Origin: CAVOGJ01 sp963700865
GTDB lineage: Bacteria; Planctomycetota; Planctomycetia; Pirellulales; Pirellulaceae
Assembly (NCBI GenBank): GCA_963700865.1
Contig: CAVOZC010000023.1
Span: 62,001-126,000, forward strand
Direction: 5' to 3'
Length of the DNA: 64,000 bases
Part shown: positions 57,223-64,000 of the stretch, piece by piece
Layout: each line of letters begins with the position of its first letter
Position numbering within the stretch: position 1 is the first letter of the stretch
Notes under the pieces: model-generated
What the model was told of the DNA's origin: nothing
The model's database searches: none
The model's input: the letters and a program-made list of their open reading frames with translations, nothing else
Translations under genes and position numbers: made by a program

Positions 57223-57483
57223 GGCTGGATTGTCGGCAGCGGTAAGTTGTTGTTATGGAAGTGGTTTTGGGGTCCCCGTCGGCCATTTTGTGTCAGCGGC
57301 AGGGCCCTGCTACGTCCGTGGCTCGCACGTGGTGTGCGGGAATAGTTGCCAGGCAGCCAGCGAGGGAAATCTCGGCTGCCGGTGGAATTCCTCCGCGCTG
57401 GGGGCGGACGGCATTTCGTGTTTCATCGTTCGACAGTTAGCGGTGTCGCCGCGAGGCGGCATGGCCGGTAAAGGCATGGCTTT

Positions 57484-58822
57484 ATGAATCCCAACGAAGT
57501 TCTCCGCATCGTCGATGCTATCCATCGCGACAAGAACATCGACCCGGAAATCGTCTTTCAGGCGATCGAGTCGGCGTTGGTGACGGCCGCCAAGAAGCAC
57601 TATGGCGAAGAGTCGGAGATCGTGATTCAGATCGATCGCGAGCACGGTTCGATCAGCGGATCGTGCAATGGCGAGCCGCTTGATCCGGAGGAGACGGTTG
57701 GCCGCATCGGGGCTCAAACGGCGAAGCAGGTCATTATTCAGCGTATCCGCGAAGCCGAGCGGGATGCGCTGTACGAGGAATATGAGGAGCTGTTGGGGCA
57801 ATTGGTCAGTGGCATCGTGCAGCGGGGCGAGTCGGGTGCGACCACGGTTTCGCTGGGCAACGTCGAGGCGATTCTGCCTCGCGGCGAGCAGATTCCCGGG
57901 CGAGACGCATCACGCCAACGAGCGGGTGCGAGCCACCGTGTTCGACGTGAAGAAGCAGGGCAGTCGCGTCAAAGTGATCCTCAGCAGGACTCGTCCGCAG
58001 CTGGTGCAACGGCTGTTTGAGCAGGAGATTCCGGAGATCGCCGAAGGCGTGATCACGATCGAAGCCTTGGCGCGTGAGCCCGGTTATCGTTCGAAGGTGG
58101 CGGTGTCGCAGCTCGGATCCGCGGATCGATTGCGTGGGTGCCTGCGTCGGCGTGCGGGGCAACCGGATCAAGAACATCGTGGACGAGTTATCGGGCGAAC
58201 GGATTGACATCGTGCGTTATAGTGACGACATGCAAGTCATGATTCCGAATTCATTGCAGCCGGCGGAGGTCGACGAAGTGATCTTGTGCCGGATGATGGG
58301 GCGGGCGATCGTGCTGGTACATGAGGATCAATTGTCGTTGGCGATTGGCCGCCGCGGGCAGAATGTCAGGCTGGGCAGCAAGCTCTGCAAGTGGGACATC
58401 GAGATCATGACTCGCGAAGAGCTCGAGGAACAGATCGAGCGGGCGGTCACGGGATTCAGTGAGCTGGATGGCGTGGAGGATCAGGTGGCCGAGGCGCTCG
58501 TGGGGGAAGGCTTCCTGTCTTATGACGATTTGTCGGTGATCGAACCGTCGAATCTGATGGAGATGGGTAGCCTCACCGAGGAGCAGGTCGACCACATTGT
58601 CGAGCCAGGCGGAAGCCAAGGCGGAGGAGGCGGAGCAGGCGGCACTTGCCGAGCGACGCAAGCAGCGGGAATTGGAACGCATTGAGCGTGCGAACCGCGA
58701 GGCCGAGGAGCTGGAGAAGGCGAAGGAGGCGGCTCTCGCCGAGGCGTCTGGCGGCGAGGCGTCTGTCGGCGAGGCGGCGAGAGGCGGCTCCGGCCGACTC
58801 GGAGGAGGCGTCTGCCGGTTGA
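57484..58822 (+). CDS. nusA: Transcription termination/antitermination factor NusA, three or four frameshifts
   Basis: Begins MNPNEVLRIVDAIHRDKNID and covers the N-terminal RNA-polymerase-binding domain, S1 (LLGQLVSGIVQRGESGATTV), KH1 and KH2 (VGACVGVRGNRIKNIVDEL; HEDQLSLAIGRRGQNVRL) and a C-terminal helix-hairpin region (FLSYDDLSVIEPSNLMEMG). Breaks: extra G near 57898 (IPG to ETHHANERVRATVFD), extra C at 58109 (VAVS to SSDPRIDC), extra C near 58606 (HIVE to QAEAKAEEAEQ), and probably one near 58780, after which the frame ends ADSEEASAG at 58822. The tail is an Ala/Glu-rich coiled coil. NusA tunes pausing and termination. The order nusA-infB-rbfA is the usual operon. Confidence 0.9.
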
Positions 58823-59190
58823 CATCCGTGCCTTGGCCTCAGCCAGATCAAGGGGTTGGTGCAGCTGTGCGTGTTATTCCGTCGGGAGGCCGGCCGCTGG
58901 GGCGGTTTCCGCGGCTATGGGGAAGGCTGGTCGGCGAAGAGTAGTTACAATCGAGGGTTCACCACAAAGCGACGTTGAAAAATCATGAAGCGGTGTCTCG
59001 TATAGGCATGTACGCTTCTTCGGGCAAAAGCGCAGGAAGGAATCGCAACTGGGGTAGATGGATGGCCGGTTGGTATCGGGTCCATATCCCCTCGGTTTGA
59101 GGAGCTTCGGCATGGTTGGATGACCTTACGGTACCCATGATCGCTTCGCCACTGCCCGGGACGACGAGCGATCGATGGAGGAGGGCGCGA
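58823..59190 (+). other. Intergenic gap between nusA and infB
   Basis: 368 bases without a supportable gene; the ylxR and ribosomal L7Ae-like genes found here in many bacteria are absent. A TTACAAT (58946-58952) could be a -10 element for an internal promoter, but no -35 is convincing. No tRNA or known leader motif was recognised. Confidence 0.5.
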
Positions 59191-61800
59191 ATGCCCATAA
59201 GAATTTACGCGTTAGCCAAAGAGCTAAAAATCGACAGCAAGGAGCTGGTGGATATCTGCAAAAAAGCAGGTCTCCCTGGCAAGGGCTCGGCGCTGGCAAG
59301 TCTCACCGAAGATGAGGTGGTCAAGCTCAAGGCGTATCTGAGCGGAGGCGGGAAAAAGCCCGCCGCCACGAGCGCTCCCGCGACGACGACGACGACGACA
59401 ACGGCGGCGGCGGCCGCCAGTCCACCGGGCGATCGAGTGGTCACTCGAGACGATTACGTCGCGCCGGCCGGCAACCTGTCGAAGCCTCGCGTCCTGGGAG
59501 CGGCTGCCGCGAAGGACGAAAGCGGCACCAAGTCGGACCGCCCCCGCACTCCGAGCAAGCGCGAGCCGGTCGTCAAGCTGGCTGCGATTCCGCAAGCCGA
59601 GCAGCCGGTCGAGTCGGCACCACGGTCGGACGAGCCGGCTCCGCAGAAGCCGATCATGACGCTGCCCAAGGATGCGATTCGTCGTGCCCAGGAAGGGTCA
59701 TCGGCGCCCCTGCACGAATTCACGAAGCATCAGGATCGCAAGCGGGCTCAGGAGAAGATGGAGATTGGAACTCCGCCTCCGAGCATTCTGCCGGACGAAA
59801 CCGCTAAGGGTCGGCGTCGGAAAAAGGATAAGGACGAGCGGACGACTGAGGGGGAGGTCCCCAAGAAGAAGAGTGGTCTGGCCGGGATGGCCAGCGCCCG
59901 TGTCAGCCGCCAGCCCGGTCGCCGCCGGGGCCCGGATGGGGCGCCAATTCGACGCCGCACCTCACGCCTGACTCGCAAAGGCACCAATACCGCGGCCCCC
60001 CGCAAGGGCAGCCTCGTGATCCAGCTCCCGTGTACGATCCGCAGCTTCTCCGAGGCGACCGGCATCCCGGCGGTCGGGATCCTGCGGGCTCTGATGGGCA
60101 TGGGAATCACGGCCACGAACATCAATGCCGACCTGGATCTCGACGTGGCGGAAATGCTGGCCGAGGATGCCGAGATGGAGGTCGAGTTCCGCGAGCAAGA
60201 GACACTGGAAGATACGCTGATCAGCCAGATGGAAGAGCATGAAGACGCGCCCGAACATCTGATTCCGCGTCCGCCAATCGTGACTTTCCTGGGCCATGTG
60301 GACCACGGTAAGACTTCACTGCTCGATCGAATCATCGGCATCAATGTGGTTGCTGGCGAGGCGGGTGGCATTACGCAACATATCCGGGCTTACGACGTGG
60401 AAAAGGATGGCCGCACGATCAGCTTCGTGGATACACCGGGCCATGAGGCGTTCACCGAGATGCGTGCGCGTGGCGCGAATGTGACCGACATTGCCGTGCT
60501 GGTCGTGGCCGCGGACGACGGTGTGATGCCGCAGACGGAAGAGGCGATCAGCCACGCGCGGGCCGCCGAGGTGCCGATCGTCGTGGCACTCAATAAGATC
60601 GACGTGCCGGGTGCCGATGTGAACAAGGCCTATCAGGATCTTTCCGCGCACGGACTGCTGCCCACCGAATGGGGTGGCGAGGTCGAAGTCATCAAGACCA
60701 GCGCGATCACGGGGGAGGGGATCGACGACCTGCTGGAGACGCTTCTGCTGACGGCCGAAATTCACGAATACAAGGCCAATCCGGATCGACCGGCGATGGG
60801 AACTTGCCTCGAGGCCCAGCAGGAACCAGGACGAGGCGTGATCGCGAAAGTGATTGTACAGAACGGAACTCTCCGCGTGGGGGACGTCGTCGTCTGCGGA
60901 CCGGCTCATGGTCGCGTGAAGGCGATGTACGACACGTTGCAGCCGAATAAGACGCTCCCCGAAGCCGGTCCCTCGATCCCCGTCAACTTGACCGGACTCG
61001 ACATGGCTCCCAACGCGGGTGATCGCTTTCATGTGCTCGACGATATCTCCAAGGCGCGTGAAATTGCTGGCACCCGTTCCGTGTCGGCCCGCACGCGGTC
61101 CCTCACCGGTCGCGGCTCGACCCGGATCTCATTCGAGGAATTTCAGCGGCGTCTGGAAGATGGTGTCCTTGGGGAGGAAGAGGATGTGGTCGTCCTCAAC
61201 CTGATTTTGCGGGCGGACGTACGCGGCTCGATAGAAGCCATCCAGAAAGAATTTGCCAAGCTGGATCATCCAGAGGTCCAGATCAAGCTGCTGCAGGCGT
61301 CTGTGGGTGGCGTGACCGTGGCCGACGTGACTTTGGCCGATGCCTCCAATGCGGTCATTCTGGGATTCAACGTGATTCCGGATGAAGCTGCCCGCGCGAT
61401 GGCCGACGAACGGGGAGTGGAAATTCGCCGTTACGACATTATCTACAAAATGACCGAAGACATCCGCGCGATGCTGGAAGGCAAGTTGAAGCCGGATGAA
61501 GAGGTCGTCGAGCTAGGAAGGGCGCTGGTACAGCGGACGTTTGTCATCAGCCGGTTGGGTACGATCGCCGGTTGCCGAGTGTTGGCGGGCAATATCGAAC
61601 GCGGGTGCCGCGTCCGAGTTAATCGCGACGGTCGCGGTATTGGCGACTATCCGCTCGATTCGTTGCGGCGAGAAAAAGATGATGCCAAGGAAGTCCGCGA
61701 AGGATATGAGTGCGGCATCAAGCTGTCCGGCTTTAATGACCTCAAGGAAGGCGACGTACTCGAAGCGTACAAGATTCAGGAAATTGCTCGGACCCTGTGA
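59191..61800 (+). CDS. infB: Translation initiation factor IF-2
   Basis: The ATG at 59191 (MPIRIYALAKELKIDSKELV) follows GGAGGAGG and matches the IF2N domain; upstream in-frame codons are rejected. 869 residues. The first ~280 are IF2N plus a low-complexity Ala/Thr/Pro/Lys linker, including a run of ACG/GCG codons at 59382-59418. The second IF2N is near IQLPCTIRSFSEATGIPAVG. The G domain has GHVDHGKTSLLDR, DTPGHEAFTEMRARG and ALNKIDVPGA. Domains II-IV follow to the initiator-tRNA-binding C-terminus (GTIAGCRVLAGNIERGCRV). It delivers fMet-tRNA to the 30S subunit. Frame intact despite length, unlike nusA upstream. Confidence 0.96.
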   Translation: MPIRIYALAKELKIDSKELVDICKKAGLPGKGSALASLTEDEVVKLKAYLSGGGKKPAATSAPATTTTTTTAAAAASPPGDRVVTRDDYVAPAGNLSKPRVLGAAAAKDESGTKSDRPRTPSKREPVVKLAAIPQAEQPVESAPRSDEPAPQKPIMTLPKDAIRRAQEGSSAPLHEFTKHQDRKRAQEKMEIGTPPPSILPDETAKGRRRKKDKDERTTEGEVPKKKSGLAGMASARVSRQPGRRRGPDGAPIRRRTSRLTRKGTNTAAPRKGSLVIQLPCTIRSFSEATGIPAVGILRALMGMGITATNINADLDLDVAEMLAEDAEMEVEFREQETLEDTLISQMEEHEDAPEHLIPRPPIVTFLGHVDHGKTSLLDRIIGINVVAGEAGGITQHIRAYDVEKDGRTISFVDTPGHEAFTEMRARGANVTDIAVLVVAADDGVMPQTEEAISHARAAEVPIVVALNKIDVPGADVNKAYQDLSAHGLLPTEWGGEVEVIKTSAITGEGIDDLLETLLLTAEIHEYKANPDRPAMGTCLEAQQEPGRGVIAKVIVQNGTLRVGDVVVCGPAHGRVKAMYDTLQPNKTLPEAGPSIPVNLTGLDMAPNAGDRFHVLDDISKAREIAGTRSVSARTRSLTGRGSTRISFEEFQRRLEDGVLGEEEDVVVLNLILRADVRGSIEAIQKEFAKLDHPEVQIKLLQASVGGVTVADVTLADASNAVILGFNVIPDEAARAMADERGVEIRRYDIIYKMTEDIRAMLEGKLKPDEEVVELGRALVQRTFVISRLGTIAGCRVLAGNIERGCRVRVNRDGRGIGDYPLDSLRREKDDAKEVREGYECGIKLSGFNDLKEGDVLEAYKIQEIARTL

Positions 61801-61884
61801 CGCTCCGGGTGTTTCGCTCCCACGTCACGGCCGGATGGCCGCGACGTACCCCAGGCCCCGCTCCCGCAATGGAATTCGCCGGTC

Positions 61885-62289
61885 ATGAGTTCGCGCCGAG
61901 TACTCAAAGTCGCAGAGGCCATTCGCGAAGTGGTCGCCATGGCGATTCTGACCGACTTGAGAGACCCGCGTATCCAGGATGTGACCGTGACCTTTGTGGA
62001 GGTGTCGGCCGACCTGCGTCAAGCCAAGGTCCACGTGTCAGTGATGGGAGATGAGACGAAGCAGGAGTTGAGCCTCCGCGGTTTGCAAAACTCGGCCGGC
62101 TACCTGCAGCAAAAGGTGTCGAACCGAATCGATCTGCGATACACTCCGACCCTTAAATTTGTTCTCGATCGAGGAATCAAAAACGCCTTTGAGGTCACGC
62201 GCATCCTCGACGAAGTGTTGCCCAAAGAACCCGCCGACGAGTCCGCGGAAACGGTGGACCTTGAACAGGATGATGCGGCAAGCCCGTAA
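61885..62289 (+). CDS. rbfA: Ribosome-binding factor A
   Basis: 134 residues with the KH-like RbfA fold: SSRRVLKVAEAIREVVAMAIL, LRDPRIQDVTVTFVEVSADL and NRIDLRYTPTLKFVLDRGI. It assists late 30S maturation and cold adaptation. It starts 84 bases after infB, the expected position. The C-terminal ~20 residues are acidic (DLEQDDAASP). The truB/rpsO genes that often follow are replaced here by the EndoIII-like gene. The frame is intact. Confidence 0.95.
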   Translation: MSSRRVLKVAEAIREVVAMAILTDLRDPRIQDVTVTFVEVSADLRQAKVHVSVMGDETKQELSLRGLQNSAGYLQQKVSNRIDLRYTPTLKFVLDRGIKNAFEVTRILDEVLPKEPADESAETVDLEQDDAASP

Positions 62290-62338
62290 GCTGGCCGCCG
62301 TTGACTTGTTCCACGTTCGTATGACCCTCTAGGGAAAC

Positions 62339-63280
62339 TTGACGAAGAAAGCATTTATGGCCATTTCGAATCGAGCCGATCGGATTGCTCACGTCTACAA
62401 GATCCTCAAGAAGCACTATCAACCCGTGGCGGCTCCCCAGCGAACCGTACTGGAACACTTGCTCTACGCCTGCTGCCTGGATGGGGTGTCGTACGATAAA
62501 GCCGATGTGGCTTTTCAGCGAATTCAAGAGATCTCGATCGATTGGAATGAGGTGCGGGTGACTTCCGCGGCTGAGATCGCCGAATCGATGGTCGGTTTTC
62601 CGGAGCCGCGTCGCTCCGCCGCTAATCTCCGCCGCGTCCTGCAAAGTGTGTTCGAGTCGCAGTATTCGTTCGATCTGGAACATCTCAAGAAGCAAAACCT
62701 GGGCAAGACCATCAAGGAACTCGAAAAGCATAGCGGAACCAGCCCCTTCGTCGTCAGTTATGTCACCCAGCACGCCCTGGGTGGTCATTCCATTCCTGTC
62801 GATCGCGGCGCGCTGGATGTGATGTATATCAGCGAAGTGATTGATGAAAAGGAACGTGAGGCCGGTACCGTGCCCGGCCTGGAACGCGCTATTCCCAAGA
62901 AGCAAGGCATCGAATTCGGATCGTTGCTGCATCAAATCGCAGCCGAGTTAGTAGCGACTCCGTTCTCGCCCGCCGTCCGCGCCACCCTGCTCGAGATCAA
63001 TCCGCAGGGCAAGGATCGTCTCCCGAAACGCAAGTCCCGGAAGAAACCGGCGGCGGCGAAGAAGTCCGAGGAGTCGGCGAAGCCGAAATTGGAGGCGCCG
63101 CCCGAAGTGAAGAAGACTGCCAAAAAAAAGCCGGCACCCGGCAAGCAGCCGCCCGTCGCGAAAAAATCCCCCAGTAAGAAAACGGCCAAATCGCCGCCCA
63201 AGAAAACCACCAAGAAACCTGCCGCCAAGACAGGTAAGAAAAGCCCCACGAAGCAACTGTCGAAACGCAAGCCACGTTAG
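62339..63280 (+). CDS. EndoIII-like (HhH-GPD) domain protein with histone-H1-like tail
   Basis: The TTG at 62339 follows AGGGA, and an ATG at 62357 is an alternative. Residues ~35-215 are helical and recall the endonuclease III/HhH-GPD fold: VLEHLLYACCLDGVSYDKAD, AEIAESMVGFPEPRRSAANL, and GGHSIPVDRGALDVMY, whose aspartate aligns with the conserved catalytic Asp (VDTHV). However, the hairpin region KHSGTSPFVVSYVTQHAL lacks the LPGVGRKTA pattern and its catalytic lysine, and there is no four-cysteine Fe-S cluster. Residues ~225-313 are almost entirely Lys, Ala, Pro and Ser (PAAKTGKKSPTK-like units), like histone H1. It is probably a DNA-binding, non-glycosylase relative. The fold assignment is by eye. 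Confidence 0.6.
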   Translation: MTKKAFMAISNRADRIAHVYKILKKHYQPVAAPQRTVLEHLLYACCLDGVSYDKADVAFQRIQEISIDWNEVRVTSAAEIAESMVGFPEPRRSAANLRRVLQSVFESQYSFDLEHLKKQNLGKTIKELEKHSGTSPFVVSYVTQHALGGHSIPVDRGALDVMYISEVIDEKEREAGTVPGLERAIPKKQGIEFGSLLHQIAAELVATPFSPAVRATLLEINPQGKDRLPKRKSRKKPAAAKKSEESAKPKLEAPPEVKKTAKKKPAPGKQPPVAKKSPSKKTAKSPPKKTTKKPAAKTGKKSPTKQLSKRKPR

Positions 63281-63338
63281 TGCCGGCGCCCCGGGCTGCG
63301 CGTTTGTCACTCCGGGCCGCGGGGGCCACCCAGTCATC

Positions 63339-64000
63339 ATGCGCTCTATTCGCCTTTACCCGTCGCCGCGGATGGTCCTCCTTGTCGCTTGCTTGGCGAC
63401 TGTGGCTTCCGTGCTGCGGGGTCAGTCGTCGTGGCTCCCCGCGGAGGTGCCGTCCGACGAGGTCCTCGACGCGAGCCGCGAGGCGTTCCAGAACTCGATC
63501 CTCGCCTTCGAACGTGCTCAGCCCTTGGAACCCCTCCAGCCACAGCGGCCGCTGAGCGACGAGGAACAAGCGCGAGCCCGGTCGCTGGCGCTCTATGGCA
63601 CGGGGCGGCTCTACTTCCAGCGTGAGGAATACCTGCCAGCCCTTCGAGCCTATCAGCGCCTGGCAGTGGAATCCGACCGCCGAGTCACTGCTATGGGAAA
63701 TTGTGCCACTCACCTTCCACGTCGAGCACCAGGACGAGGCCATCCGCTATGCGATCCTGGCCAATGAACGGCAGCCGCGTGATCCGGAGATGATGTTGCA
63801 ATTGGCGCTCGTGCTGGTGAACCAGGGAGACCTGCCCCGCGCACGAAGGCTGCTCGGCTCGGCACTCCGTGTGCATCCCGAGCAGGATTTGCTGCATGTC
63901 GAACTCCAATTCGAGCAAGCGCGACTGTCACTGCTTGATGACGACGCCGCCGCAGCTGTGATCGCCGCCCGCGTTGTGCTGCAGGCACTCGAGCAGCCTG
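63339..64000 (+). CDS. TPR-containing secreted protein, partial, one frameshift
   Basis: Begins MRSIRLYPSPRMVLLVACLA, a probable signal peptide, and runs off the right edge. After ~105 residues the frame changes near 63655-63667: YQRLAV becomes, in the next frame, QWNPTAESLLWEIVPLTFHV and continues to the edge. Helical repeats (LYGTGRLYFQREEYLPALRAYQR; AIRYAILANERQPRDPEMMLQLALVLVNQG; ARRLLGSALRVHPEQDLLH) are typical TPR units. Such proteins in planctomycetes are often large periplasmic scaffolds. The function is unknown and the C-terminus is not in the window. Confidence 0.7.

Overview
The window is GC-rich chromosomal DNA that reads as a planctomycete, probably of the Pirellulales type. The evidence is gene content and style. 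There is a secreted protein with an N-terminal LEARRLLAG motif (a variant of the planctomycete LEPRLLLS-type sorting segment), a sulfatase, several TPR and FHA proteins of planctomycete character, both GlnRS and GluRS, a RecA with a long lysine-rich N-terminal extension, and many short palindromic repeats in the intergenic gaps. I could not run a database search, so the phylum assignment is inference.

Layout. 1-3.2 kb: end of a GspE/PilB-type ATPase, a CvpA-like membrane protein, an unknown membrane protein and a YiiX-like cysteine hydrolase. 3.3-7.0 kb: a TerC-family protein and a PhoR/PhoB two-component system, with a convincing Pho-box-like promoter in front of the regulator. 7.3-15 kb: a condensation-domain acyltransferase, thiol peroxidase, glutamate dehydrogenase, a BON protein, an M48 peptidase and an unknown secreted protein. 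15.1-19.8 kb: an accessory island with a sulfatase - alpha/beta hydrolase - SRPBCC-like operon divergent from an AraC-type regulator. 20-33.4 kb: serine synthesis (serC-serA), a TPR lipoprotein, an FHA protein, a complete glycine cleavage operon (gcvT-gcvH-gcvPA-gcvPB) ending in a lipoate/octanoyl transferase gene, a PfkB kinase and a glycosylasparaginase. 33.5-49.98 kb: glnS, gltX, the secreted LEPRLLLS-type protein, glpX, recA, alaS, an RNase R, a YhaM-like nuclease and proS. 50.4-57.1 kb: rpmF-fabD-fabG-acpP-fabF (without plsX and fabH), a secretin-like secreted protein and a ketosynthase homologue lacking its catalytic cysteine. 57.5-64 kb: nusA-infB-rbfA, an EndoIII-like protein with a histone-H1-like tail, and the start of a TPR protein.

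Functional links. SerC/SerA make serine, and the glycine cleavage system with its lipoyl-attachment enzyme turns glycine into one-carbon units. The fab cluster makes acyl-ACP. The nusA-infB-rbfA block and four aminoacyl-tRNA synthetases are core information processing.

Data quality. About 20 single-base frameshifts break clearly essential genes (fabF has about six, nusA three or four, gdhA two, and proS, fabG, phoR and phoB one each). They occur only in 1-14 kb and 49.5-64 kb, and 14-49.5 kb has none. Sequencing or assembly error is the likeliest cause, so these genes are annotated as single CDS with the break positions given.

Most interesting signals: (1) a 128-130 bp inverted-repeat element in three copies, each supplying the TAG stop codon of the neighbouring gene; (2) a second, roughly 215 bp palindromic element in two copies; (3) three 11-bp-period repeats plus a -10 box at phoB; (4) the cysteine-less ketosynthase; (5) the EndoIII-like/H1-tail fusion; (6) a sulfatase whose CxPxR motif reads CSVTR.
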